In this document: one piece after another, positions 10,235 to 21,015 of the stretch
Numbering within the stretch: position 1 is the stretch's first letter
Layout of the letters: every line of letters begins with the position of its first letter
Assembly (NCBI GenBank): GCA_021030915.1
Contig: JAGEMR010000017.1
Coordinates: 248,001 to 312,000, forward strand
Length of the DNA stretch: 64,000 nucleotides
DNA from: Astrothelium macrocarpum
Lineage: Eukaryota > Ascomycota > Dothideomycetes > Trypetheliales > Trypetheliaceae
Direction of reading: 5' to 3'
Position numbers and translations under genes: made by a program
The notes under the pieces: model-generated
Seen by the model: only the letters and a program-made list of their open reading frames with translations
Databases searched by the model: none
What the model was told of the DNA's origin: nothing

Positions 10235-11652
10235 CTACCATTTGGTCAACGATGACCCTTGTAACACGGCATCATCTCCCGAATTGCTCAAGCCTTCGGC
10301 TGCTTGCGTTTCATTAACCCCGTATACGAGCTTCGAGCCACTGATGGCTCCGGTAGCAACCTCTGCGATGCTATATAGATTTTAGCTGTTGTTCCTCGGT
10401 GATCATCGTTGCTAGAACTCACCCGGCTGGAATTCCATAAAGTCCACCACTTCTCAGGGTGACTGGATGATGCTGAATTTTTCCGCCCGCAAGTAGGCCT
10501 GCACTAAGTTGGCAGAACATTTTGCCGAACTCGAAATGCTCTTTGATTGACGGGAAATCCATTCCGAACTTCGAAAAAGGCTCTCCGAAAGTGGTGTACG
10601 CCAACAACGCCTTGGAATTAACATCTTCGCGCGGCCAGCCCTCAAGAGGAAGAAGAGCTACGAGATTCATTTCCTCGGTGCTATTGGTAGGAAGAGCCGC
10701 GGCGCAGATCTGATAGCTCTGTTCAGTCGAAATGGTGTCTAGTATATAACGCAGAGAATCTTTGGTATAAGTACGGATCTTCTTGCCACAATCAGGATCA
10801 TGGTAGTCAAAGACTTCGTCGGCGCCTCGACTTTTAACAATGTCAAAGTTTTTGGCACTCGCAGTGGTGATGACGGTCATACCGGAGCTGCAGAATGTCA
10901 GAGGGTCTGGAGACATCGGGAAAGACGTAAACCTTACAGTTTCGCATACTGGATTGCCAATGTACGGTGGGTGGGGTGATTCATAAGTGTTCTATCTGGT
11001 CCACAAGGCTTTTTCAAACTCAATATTGGCACTATACCCGGTACCTTTCCACAGTGATTGCCAATGTACCAGTCGCAGTACTTCCGCCGTAGATTAGAAT
11101 ATAAGTATTTCTCTTCGAAGGTTCTGTGGGTAATGGCAGTTTCAGAGTCATATACAGCGCTTGCCCAATGGTCGTGATTCCAACACCGAGAGTCGCGGCT
11201 GCCTCGAATCCGAGACCATCTGGTATCCGAGCAAAATGGCCGTCTTTTACCATGGCAAATTCAGCAAAGGCCCCATCCTCGTTGTTGTTCAAGTTGGCAC
11301 AGTGGCACACGCCGAATACAGCATCACCTGCTTTGACAGTTGTCTTCACATCGATTCCAACCTCTTCAACTATGCCAGATACATCGCAGCCTTTCCAAAA
11401 TGATGAGCGAATATGTAGTATGGCAAGCAGGGACACTACCTAATATTCCACCAACAAGTCCTGCAACAGCTGTATGATGAAAATCGGCTGCTTGATATTA
11501 GTTCTGTACATTCTTTACCTCTGAAGACTTAGCATACTTGGATTGACCGCAACGGCGATGGTTTTGATCCTGATGTAGTCGGGCCGCATGGACTGCTTTT
11601 GAATGTCCGAAACACTGGCTTTCCCTCTTTCTTGAATTATAACAGCTTTCAT
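10235..11652 (-). CDS. MDR-family enoyl/quinone reductase-like gene, interrupted by a 104-bp insertion
   Basis: Medium-chain dehydrogenase/reductase of the trans-acting enoyl reductase type (NADPH-dependent C=C or quinone reduction). Firm exons: 11652-11538, 11487-11440, 11390 to about 11053, 10887-10423 and 10370-10235, all phase-consistent. They give the family order AVNPTDFHHT, GCDVSGIVEEVG, EAAATLGVGITTIGQ, ILIYGGSTATGTLAI, YAKLSGMTVITT, GADEVFDYHDPD and GSKLVYGV. Inside TGTLAI/YAKL sits a 104-bp insertion flanked by 14-bp direct repeats. Read through, it gives an early stop. Removed as a 104-nt intron (11052-10949), it restores a 370-residue protein but leaves an 11-nt exon. A 53-nt intron (11044-10992) would instead add 17 residues. 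No PKS lies nearby, so it is probably stand-alone. It may be a pseudogene. Confidence 0.75.
10952..11069. repeat. 104-bp insertion flanked by 14-bp direct repeats
   Basis: GATTGCCAATGTAC occurs at 10952-10965 and again, exactly, at 11056-11069, inside what was one exon. The repeat is like a target-site duplication, and the 90 bp between the copies has no counterpart in the protein family. Confidence 0.85.
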
Positions 11653-13454
11653 GTTGACCTGTTGCAGCATAAGCGCTGGTGATAGCTGGCTATTCCAGTA
11701 CGGTGAAAGGGTAAAGAGAGGAGTGCTGGAAACAAAGAAAACAACAAAGAAAAAAACCCTTACGCGGCCAGGCGCAACTGTAGCTAAGAAACGTATGCGT
11801 CATGCAGGTTACGGCTTCTAGCGAGCAGGTGTGTGATATATGGCATTCACCCTTCTGCTGCACTGCAAAGAAACGCGAGAATTTTGCGCCACCAACACCG
11901 TTCGAGAACGTCTCGCAGGTTGCGCCTGGTCACCATTGCTTGACCGGGTAGTCGGCTGAACGACATTTACGTGTAGCTCAAAAATAAGCTGCATGGTGAA
12001 CGCATAGTGCCCTAGAAAGCGTGGAACATGGACCAGTAACTGAGGTGAATGCTTTTCGTTTCAATGACCGATCTTTTCGCGGATACACTTTGACCCACAG
12101 CGAAAAGCGAGACCGTCTCAGGGGCAAACAAGCCCAAGACGAACCACTCCATCTTGCGCTAGAGATCGTCATGAAACAGTCATTCCTTGCTGGAACGTTC
12201 ATTTTTAGCATTACCCAAAATTGATAAACAGCGTGGAAGCACAAGACCAAGGAATGTCCATGGTACCTTTTTTGATTAGGGATCGGACGTTCCTAGGACA
12301 AAGATGACAGGGGAGCCATGCTGGCCATTTTTCGAAACTAGCAAGATGATTGTCAAACAAGAGTCCAAGATTACCCTAGACCACTCCATCGTACCGAGGG
12401 CGCACAGATTCGATAGACACAAGAGCTCTAACACAATAGAGCAGAAGGCAGATGATTGAATATTGGGCTTCCACACGATTGAAACAATACGGAAGCAGTG
12501 ATACAGGATGGAACAAATCCACATGAACTGAAGCGCATAGGAAGGACTCGATACATAAAAGGTCGGGGTCAGCAGAACTGCGTACAGTCTGATCAAATCT
12601 TGACAATGTGCTTCTTGAAGTGACAATTCGTTGCCAGGGTGCGGTATCCACATTGGAAATTAAGGGATTTCTCGCAATCAATGACTAGATGGCACGTTGT
12701 TTACTAGTCCCGCAGTTCGATCCTTGTGCCAAATATATTAGATGTTTTAGCTCCCAACGCCGCATTCGTGTTGTCAAACAATTCGCGTGCTCTTCACCCT
12801 ACGAACGCAGCTGTATTGAGCTGGATGTAGCAAGACTCTAGGTTGGCTCATGAGTGTTTTGAAGGCGAGGGACATGTCCTCTGCAGTGCTGTATTGAAAA
12901 CTCTATATCAAGAAGTTAGCACTGGTAATGCATTCTGTTGCCTTTTTGTCGTGTGGTTTTAATTGGCTCCTACGTGCCTTATCAATCGACCTTCCTGGAT
13001 ATCTGTAACAGCTGAACATTCCGAGTCAAATTGAGATCAGATTGGACCTGGGAAGCTGCAAGATGCCATTTGATCATCCTATCGAGATCCAGCGCACATC
13101 GTCCTCCTAAAATCAAGCTTTAAACGATAGTCGCAGCGCCCTGATAGACGCACAGCCAGGGGTCTTATGAGTTTGTGAATGCCTTATGAATGGTAACTAG
13201 ATTTGATTGAACTTTAATTAAATTTAGTTAATATTCATAAGGCATTCATATATTCATAAGACCCCTGCGTACAGCAGCCTTGAGCACCAGTGTCAGTCAC
13301 TTCAGATTCTCAGTTTGATCCTCATTTTGACAATTTATGTCTTCTGCTTCAAAGTAAGTGATCAAATCGTTAAGGCCTTGAGTGTTCTGATTAGCCCGCA
13401 AACGAGGTTAATGAGCTACGCGTAGCTATTAAAGATGCACCAACGGTAGCGAAG
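11653..13454. other. Long intergenic region with a fold-back element
   Basis: 1.8 kb with no supported gene. Contains the reductase promoter on the left and a 111-bp inverted-repeat element at 13157-13267. Open frames near 12.0-12.7 kb exist on both strands, but they have no family resemblance or splice logic. Confidence 0.6.
13157..13267. mobile_element. Fold-back (MITE-like) inverted-repeat element
   Basis: The left arm starts CAGGGGTCTTATGA (13157-13170); the right arm ends in its exact reverse complement (13254-13267). The arms keep pairing for about 48 bp (TGAATGCCTTATGAAT pairs perfectly, then TAACTA and ATTT) around an AT-rich centre. No coding capacity. Most mismatches are G in the left arm against A in the matching position of the right arm read in reverse complement. 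It resembles a MITE or hairpin element; no clear target-site duplication was found. Confidence 0.7.
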
Positions 13455-14781
13455 ATGTTTCGAAGCGTTACCTCCTGGGCTTCAGTCATTCTTGGCTACT
13501 TAGGCCTCGTAGCATTATTACGCTACCGCAGATCTCAGAGACTCTACAAGCAACATCGTATAAGTTCCGAGAATGACCTTGCGACTCTCACTGCAGATCA
13601 AGCACAATCAATAATGCAAGAGCTCGCCGAAATGGAATTCCCAAGGCTCATGACTTTTTCGCTCGTGTTTGCTCTGTTCAAAGTAAGAGCACATATCTCG
13701 TCGTTATTCTCTCAAAGTTAAGCTCAAACTGTGATAGACCTACGACATACCTACCATATCGTCCGTGCTTTCTAAGACGGGAGAACTTTCGAACTTGGAG
13801 ACAGCATCGAAACGGACAGCGGACACGGGAGTTCTGCTGTGCGAAATCGCTCTCAATCCTATCTCATCCCAGCGTGCCATCGACGCTATTGCAAGAATGA
13901 ATTATCTTCACAGCAAGTGGCAAAAATCGGGTCAGATTCTCAGTTCAGACATGCTCTACACTCTAAGTCTATCTGCACTGGAGCCCGCTCGTTGGATCAA
14001 TAGGTATGAGTGGCGACAACTTACAAAACTAGAGCTCTGCGCGATCGGCACGTTCTGGAAGGCACTAGGAGATGCAATGCAGATTGAATATGATGCTCTC
14101 CCGTCGCACACCAAAGGATGACGGAATGGGATGCATTGGCTTGATGAAATACGTGAGTGGAGCACGGCTTACGAGGCAAAGACGATGATTCGAGCAGAAA
14201 CCAATCGTCGACTTGCGGATGCACATCTAGACAATCTATTCTATAGTGTACCGACGTGTCATCGCGACAAAGCGGAGAAGCTTGTCGCAGTGTTGGTTGG
14301 AGAGCGAGTCCGTGACGCAATGATGTATGAAACTACGTCAAGCTGTGACAGCTTTGTATGCTAATGCATCGGTAGGCTTCCTGTTGCTCCAGAGAGCTAT
14401 CATCGTTTTGTCCAAATCTTTTTCACTGTGCGTAAATACTTATTACGCTACGCCGCGCTTCCGAGACCGGAATGGTCGCGCAAGAAACACATCTCTGCCA
14501 AGCCAGACCCGAAAACAGGCCGATACGATATCCGCACCTATACCTCCTATCCATGGTATGTTAGACCGACGCTCAAAAGCAGATGGGGGATGAAGGCATG
14601 GATCTCTTGGCTATTGGGACGCAAATTGCCCGGTGACGATGGCGACAGATGGATGCCAAAGGGCTATTCCATTCCAGATGTTGGTCCGAAACATGAGAGG
14701 GGGAAAGGTTCGCCCGAGATGGAAGAAAGCAAATTAAGGCTAGATGGCATCGGCTGCTGCCCGTTTACTGCCCTTAAATAG
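13455..14781 (+). pseudogene. MpaB-like (DUF2236) oxygenase gene with one in-frame TGA
   Basis: Family: ER-bound oxygenase of the MpaB/rubber-oxygenase fold, which cleaves or oxidises hydrophobic substrates. Exons 13455-13682, 13738-14324 and 14376-14781; both introns (55 and 51 nt, second branch GCTAATGC) are clean. A hydrophobic N-terminal helix (ASVILGYLGLVALL) fits membrane anchoring. PTISSVLSKTGELSN, RTADTGVLLCEI, SALEPARWINRYEWRQLT, GMHWLDEIREWSTAYEA and LLRYAALPRPEW are family-typical. A TGA at 14119-14121 interrupts the frame between SHTKG and RNGMHW, and no intron can remove it. The other ~405 codons are open and conserved-looking. Either a recent null allele or stop-codon readthrough (the context is TGA-C). 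A base error in the assembly would also explain it. Confidence 0.8.
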
Positions 14782-15024
14782 CAGTCTCGAGGTGGTGCCA
14801 TACGAGGAAGCTATTGTCAGTCAGCAGCGAACTCAAAAGCAATAAGTGTGGAAGAGTCTCGCAGACCCAGAGTCCAGCTTTAAGATAACGTTGCAAGTCT
14901 ATTCTACTTAACCAAGCAGGTGAAAAGATTAGTTAGTAATAAGCTAAATTCGACTAAGATTTTCGGACAAGTCAACTTTAACAAATGAGAGATAACTCTC
15001 TGCCATTGGCCCGCAAACCCAGTT

Positions 15025-18000
15025 TCATGAAAATATAACGACGTTATTACGAACATAGACCGTTCTATTATTGGGGACACCCCTAAAATGTGCCTTTGGT
15101 ACCTTGTAAAATCGATCAAAGCCACGAGCAACAAACGAGCCCTGGAGATTGAGAACCGGTACAAAGGCTATCTGGAACGGAGACTCTCTGGGTTTTGGAG
15201 GCGTAATGTCTAAAGGTCCATCGGCTGTAGAAACATAAAATCGATCTTTGAAGTTGAAGAACCCTCCGGGCTTTCGTAAAGCCCAAAGTCCAAACTGGTG
15301 CGTTTGGTTACCCGTTTCTAAACTCCATATCTCGATGGTGTTGATAGATAAATCGTCTTTTGACACGCTTGAGGCTATGATTGACGCATCTGGAGAAAAA
15401 GCAATGGTGGAACCTGCACGGAGATGCAGGGCACTTTGAAAGTCCTTGACTCTGAGGTTCGTCTTGAGATCCTGTACCTGAATTGTGTAAGATGGTGTGA
15501 AAGTGAGGATTTCCTTATTGCTGTAAGGGCTTGTATACGCAGAACTGGAGGCTAATAAGCGCCCGTCTGGAGAGAATGAGACTGCTACGTGTTCTCTTGT
15601 GTTAAACCCAGAGATGGGCATAGATCCTTCGTCTAGGAGATCAGCAGTTTGTCTCTCTATGATATTGTGGAGCTGAACAATCTTTGATGCGGACGCTATC
15701 TTTTCGCCGTTAGGTGAGAATGCAACGTCATGGACACGACCACCGCTGGTTTTGATTTTCTGCACTTTTCGAGAAGCTAGCTTCCCAACAACCCATATAT
15801 AGATCCAACCGAAAACTCCTATCGCTACTCGTTCACAACTTGGGGATATAGAGATCGAGTAGATCGTGCTGTAAGGTTCGATTTGTTTACTCCAAGTCGA
15901 TTCCAACCAGCGAGGCCTCTTGACAAAGACTTGTGCACGGTCTAAGTCCTCTCTTAGTTTAGGATGTGTGTAGACAAGATTGTATACTTGGAGTGGACTT
16001 TCCGACATACTGTTACGGTGAGCTATATGATGCAACGGGTTATCCAGACGAGTGAAAAAGCGCCGGAAGTATTTGCGTCGGATGTACAATTGCATTTGCG
16101 TCATCTTCAAAGATGTTGATCCTTCATCAAGCAACTGAGGCAATAACGGTCTCACGCCCCCATACCGGCCGTCCAAGCAATCGATAAGGTAGTAAATGCT
16201 CCTAAGCGATCCCAATAAGGACAAGGCCTCAACCCAGTGAAGCAAGTGTTTTCGACAAAACTGCACTAACGCTTTTTTATGATTAATACCAAGATTGAAA
16301 TGATAAAACCCGAACTTAATCGAATACTCTAGATGGAGTGGAATACATGCAGCGACGAGAACGTCATCGACTTCTGAGGTGGTCACCCCTGAATTTCTCA
16401 AGTCACATATGTCCTTCTTCAGAGATTGTTCCATAAAGTGGAGCGCACGAGCCGCGATTAATGAGTGGACATGTCGTCTTTTGTTTGGTGTGGAAAAGAC
16501 GGTACGACCATTACCAAAGAGAAAATAGTCTTGGGCAGATTTATGGACGAAGAAGATTACATCCCAGCGGACTGTGAGAAAAGAACCGCATAAATCAACC
16601 AAAGCGTAGATATCTTGTCGCTCTTGCAGGGTGTTGTTTTCTACCGGAAGCTCAATAAGTTTAGCCATCTCGGTTAGGGTGAGCGGACGGCATGCCAATG
16701 TGATGATCCGAAGAATTTTCAAAGTGGTATTTTTATTCTCCGGATTCTCGATATTACGGATAAGCTCCAACATACGATCATAAAGAGGTACAAGATCTTT
16801 TGGGAACGTTTCAAGAAGAGCTTTTGTCTGCCGTGCGGTTAATCTGGGTTGTTTCTCGAGCGCTTTACAGACTAAAGCGACCCAAAGAAATGTACCTTCA
16901 GCATTGTCTGCGAGATACCTTCTCACATGCTCATGAAGGTCTGGGGTGAACCGATTTCGTCTGGACAGTTGTTGGCTTTTAAGGTCGACAAACTTATCGA
17001 CCGCTGTTGTGACTTTGGCTGAATTCAACTCAAGACTCGTGTCCTGACACAGATTCTCAAGTAATGTGCTAATTCTCGGTTCATTGCGGCTTGTTAATAT
17101 CCATTTGATCTTTTCAGATGATCCTAGGTCTGATCGTGTAAGAAGTTTGAGTAATGTCTCAAGGGGATCCTCTTGTTTCTGACGTTGTTCAAATGTTGGT
17201 GAAGAGCATTCATCAAGAGCGTCCACGAGTAGATACACTCGACTGACACTTTGATCTTCAGCCATTTTTGTTAGCGTGCTCCACAGTTCAAAGATTGTAT
17301 TGTATCTCTCTGTTGCGTCCTGCGTAGCTTTTCTGGGAGTGTATCGAAGAAATCTGATCAACTGCCGTCTACTGTCAGCAAGAACATAAATGAGCCCACG
17401 AATGATATTTTCCGCGCTTCTCAACTCTGGCACCGTATTTTGGCAGAAGAAATACGACATGATCTTTTGGTCAGGCGTATGCTTTAGCCTCCTAGATAAC
17501 TCTTCAATGATCGCCATTATTATCATGGTTTTTCCTTTTCCTGGATCACCATGTATCCAGAGTACTCGAGACTCGAGACTATCGCTTCCCCACCAGTTGA
17601 TGAAAGATGAGTCGCTGAAGATCCAGTCGCATGAGCCTTTGAGTAAAGGATCCTTGTTCTCCAATATCCTGACCCTTTCAATTCGGGGATCCTTCGAATA
17701 CCAATTATGTAGAACTCGGTCTTCTTCGAAATCTGTTCTCTCGTGTAAGCTCAATCTTTCTTGAGCACTTATGGTCTTTGTAGCGACTTGCCTGGCTCGT
17801 TTGAGGTCTCAGGTGGTATCAATGATAGGAGCTCCTTCGCACATGCCGCTGCGGTCACTGCAGCGAAAGGCTGCCACCCTTTATTCTTATGCGTATCAGA
17901 GTAGTCACATATACCCCGGATGACTAAACAGGGAAAAGTGTTCATAAGTCCGGCAGCTTCCATTTCATAGCAAAGTACACCCTCGAGGTCGGTGCTCAGT

Positions 18001-18728
18001 TTCTCTCTCGTGACACCGTCCCTCATAACGCTGTTGCCGGAAGCTATGATGCCGTAATGAATCATAGGTTCATTAGAGCTCCTTGAAAGTCGCCTAACTA
18101 GCATGTCGACATCACAATTATCACAGTTTGGTCCCTTGGTGTGATTATAATGAGACTTGAATAGTCTATCAGGTCCTGCTCGTTCTCGCCTGAAAGTGCC
18201 AATTTGTCGACAATTTACCGTAGTCAAGTAATGAGAGATTTTACTTTCATCTCGATAGTGATTCGATCGTAGCTTCGAGACAGCCTGAAGTAGTACCAAT
18301 GGCGGCGCGTTGAGAAAACCAGTGCGTCTAAACTCACCAGCTTCTTCCACTTTCCCAAGGTCATACTGCACGACTCCCCCAAAAATGCCGGACGGTTGAC
18401 TGATGACAACATCCCCGAGTCTAATATCGTTTTTATCATTTGGAACGCCACCTCCTACGCCAACCATCAAACCGAACTGGAAGGACGTGAACGTGGCTTT
18501 CAACTGCATTGCAATCGCGGTTGCAGAACTAGTCCCTGTCTGTCCGGCTGGGAGACAAACGAGGACAACGTTATGTCCCTCCATCTGACCGAGCGTGTAC
18601 AGTTTCGGATGTGGAGCAGGACTTTCGTGTTCCTCATCAAACATCTCCACCGCAGCGGCGAGCTCGATCGGCAGTGCGCAGATCCATCCTATTGTATACT
18701 CTTCAAGTCTTAGTCGTCGCTTTGGCAT
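15025..18728 (-). CDS. PNP-NACHT-WD40 NLR (STAND) protein with a junction frame break
   Basis: Fungal NLR: an N-terminal purine-nucleoside-phosphorylase-like domain (18728-~17800; IGWICALPIELAAA, GVGGGVPND, YEMEAAGL, VIRGICDYSD), a NACHT NTPase (P-loop GDPGKGKT near residue 377, Walker B LLVDALDEC near 485) and a degenerate WD40-type C-terminus (VHDVAFSPNGEKIASAS, VAVSFSPDGRLLASSS). Such proteins sense ligands through the repeats and oligomerise through NACHT; some act in heterokaryon incompatibility. The two halves are in different frames. The NACHT half has no ATG before its P-loop, so it cannot be its own gene. A 50-nt intron 17787-17738 (weak donor GTCGCT) would give 1217 residues in frame; otherwise this is a frameshift allele. 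Start taken at 18728, the family-typical MPKRRLRLEEYT. Confidence 0.82.
17738..17787 (-). other. Proposed weak intron or frameshift zone in the NLR gene
   Basis: Joining 17788 to 17737 restores frame between the PNP and NACHT halves. The donor is GTCGCT, far from consensus; CTTAC could serve as branch; the acceptor is GAG. The intron is needed only because the frames differ. Confidence 0.4.
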
Positions 18729-19405
18729 TTTAGAAGATATGGCACATAAAGGGTTAATTGTGTGTCGACTGCATCGAGTTGCATAGGTCTCGTTTGCGCA
18801 ACTTGTTAACCTTATCAATGCCGCTGGATATCCAAAGAGGTGTTGACCTTTTCAGATTTTGGGACGCGTATTGCCTTGGGTTCAAACGCGTAGGAGTTCG
18901 AACACTATCATTGGAGGACTTGCAGCTTACCAGGAGGCACAGTTCAAAGTTGTTGGATTTGAGAATCGCGGGCAGGTGTGCACCATATCAATAGTGGAGA
19001 GCTGATGGTAAAAGCAGCGCAGCTCTGCATCATGGCTGGTGATGGTTCGTCTAGGTATGCTGCTGTTATCCTAGGCTGTCGCTCAGTTATGCACGATCAG
19101 ATAAGATAGATGGTACGCGTATTTGCCCGATAGGTATCCAAACCTACCCGAACAAGGATAGTTTTCCCCAAACAGTAAATACGGGCCTAGCTTCCCCAGC
19201 ACAACAATTACTGCAAAATGTTTGTGGGCAAGATATTCAATCTTTATTCTATCATTGTTGTCGCACTGCTCATGCTTAAGTACCCCCGTTAATCTTTGAG
19301 ACGGCATTCTAATGCAGTGTTGGAATGCAAATTTAGTGAACAAGTGTGAAGACTATTAAGAAATAATACGTCAACACTGACTCACTTGAGCTGAGGTGGG
19401 CAGTT
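18729..19405. other. Intergenic, no gene seen
   Basis: NLR promoter plus the 3' flank of the next gene on the same strand. Contains one copy of the motif CCCAGCACAAC (ends 19205), which recurs in this block. Confidence 0.55.
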
Positions 19406-20343
19406 CTAGCTGGACGTACCCTCGGAAATGGAGCTCCCGAGCAAGTAAGCTATATAGCTACGGCCGGCCCAGCCTCCTTTCGCAATTAAAGGCAGCGAGC
19501 TATTTATCGAGACCAGACTAGGGCCATTTGTAGACTGTAGTTGTAGTGGTGACGACTTTACCTCTGGGCGGTTTTCGAAAGTACCCAATATGACCTCACC
19601 CTCTCGGAGGCAATATGACTGATCTGCTATTCTACCGTAGGATCCTCCTCCCTTGATAACGGCGCCGAAAACAGTCCTTTTCTCGGGATATTCCATAGTA
19701 GAAGTGTAAGTTGTTGTTCTAAGCACTTCCGGTTGAGGTTCTTGCACAGGCATTGTAATTTTCTGCAACTGAGCATACTCAGTCTTCGTTCCACGTAAGA
19801 GAAGTGCGATGGGAAAGGCTTGAGCACATATGTCTTCCAGTAGAGCCCTCTGATCTTCCTCTTTTTTCTTTGAATCTCTCTCGTCTGTGGGTGGGCGCTT
19901 AGAAAGTCTAACCTTTTTGTTGATGGTCTTGATCGCATTAGAATATGGTATGAGACGAGAACCTATTTCGCTGTAATAGAACTTGGCAAGCTTGACATTC
20001 CGGACGTGCCACTCCATCAGGTCAGGGAGAGAGACTATTTTGAAGAAATATCAAAATCGTTATCGCCTTCCTCTCATTTCGAAATGATGAATCACTCACC
20101 TTTGCCATCGTGGATTGAATTAGCCTCGAGCCGAGCTGGTAAGGCATCATCATCGTACTCAAACCCAAACCATGTAGCATTCGGTGAGAAGAATTTGTCC
20201 CATAGAACGTTGCATATGAGTGACGTGACCCACCAATCCTTGAGCTCCGACGACAGGTTTTGATATACTGAGATATTCGTTTCTTTATTGCCACAGTATT
20301 TCTTGATCAACTGCAGGATGCGTTGCTTGGATTGACTGAACAT
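19406..20343 (-). CDS. Fungal protein of unknown function, two exons
   Basis: Exons 20343-20100 and 20034-19406 with a clean 65-nt intron (donor GTGAGT, branch-like ATAAC, acceptor AAATAG) give 290 residues. I do not recognise the family. The N-half looks helical and Trp-rich (ELKDWWVTSLICNVLWDKFF); the middle is Lys/Arg-rich and acidic (KKKEEDQRALLEDI); the C-half is Gly/Ser-rich. There is no signal peptide and no clear membrane helix. It lies between the NLR gene and the DUF7924 gene, sharing a divergent gap with the latter. That makes a lineage-specific accessory gene likely, but no function follows. Confidence 0.65.
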
Positions 20344-21015
20344 TGTCTCCCATAAGGCGATATGCTGGGGAATTCGGTGCCCATTTCAGCTCCAGTTGCC
20401 GCTGCTTTAGCTCACCCGGACCGCCAGAACCGGGACGGGAGCAATAACGTCCAGGTTTAGCATGTACTAAATTAGCTTTTGACAACTCTTATTTAATAGT
20501 GCTGTCATCTTTTGTGATGTTGTGTGTTGGGAAGTTAAGTGTCTGTTTCGGCTCGGTGTAAGCTTCCTCCCCCGGCTTGGTCGAACGAGGTGGCGTCTAC
20601 CTCGACTTTCATATTATGCGTGCATCCGCCGTAGTTCTCTGCACCGACATGTGAGTCATTCTTCTTCACTCCTATCAATTTTCCTAGACTCCTATCATGT
20701 GTTACTATCATATATAAATGTCAAGGATCAGATAATCTAGTTTAATCGCCGCTGCTTTAGACCACACGAAGGGTCGTAATCGGACGTGGGGAACATAGCG
20801 TCCAAATCTAGCATTCGAAAACAACTTTTTAACTATAAAGAAAGCATTCATCACGCATTGCTCGTTATCAGCTGATTTCCATACAAAATGACACGTGCAT
20901 AGGTCACACCGCATATGACACTCTCCATATCTCCTACGCGCTTGTGTCACTCAACCTGTATATTCCCTATCTCCCCTTTCAACAGTCAGCCATAGCACCT
21001 CCAATTCCAATCAAT
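20344..21015. promoter_or_regulatory. Divergent gap with a diverged direct repeat
   Basis: 5' flanks of the unknown gene (-) and the DUF7924 gene (+). GCCGCTGCTTTAG occurs at 20398-20410 and 20748-20760. About 55 further bases after each copy align loosely (shared CGTCCA..T.TAGCAT). Confidence 0.6.
20398..20815. repeat. Pair of diverged ~68-bp direct repeats
   Basis: Copies at 20398-20465 and 20748-20815, 350 bp apart. 13 bp are exact at the left end and the right end is similar. Could be old promoter duplication or remnants of a small element. Confidence 0.5.

Noticed and set aside
6129..11652. Secondary-metabolite cluster (methyltransferase plus trans-enoyl-reductase-like gene)
   Set aside because: No PKS, NRPS, terpene or other core enzyme in the window, and the two genes are separated by an unrelated repeat protein.
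15025..17754. NACHT-WD40 as a gene separate from the PNP gene
   Set aside because: The first in-frame ATG lies after the Walker A motif, so a separate gene would lack its P-loop.
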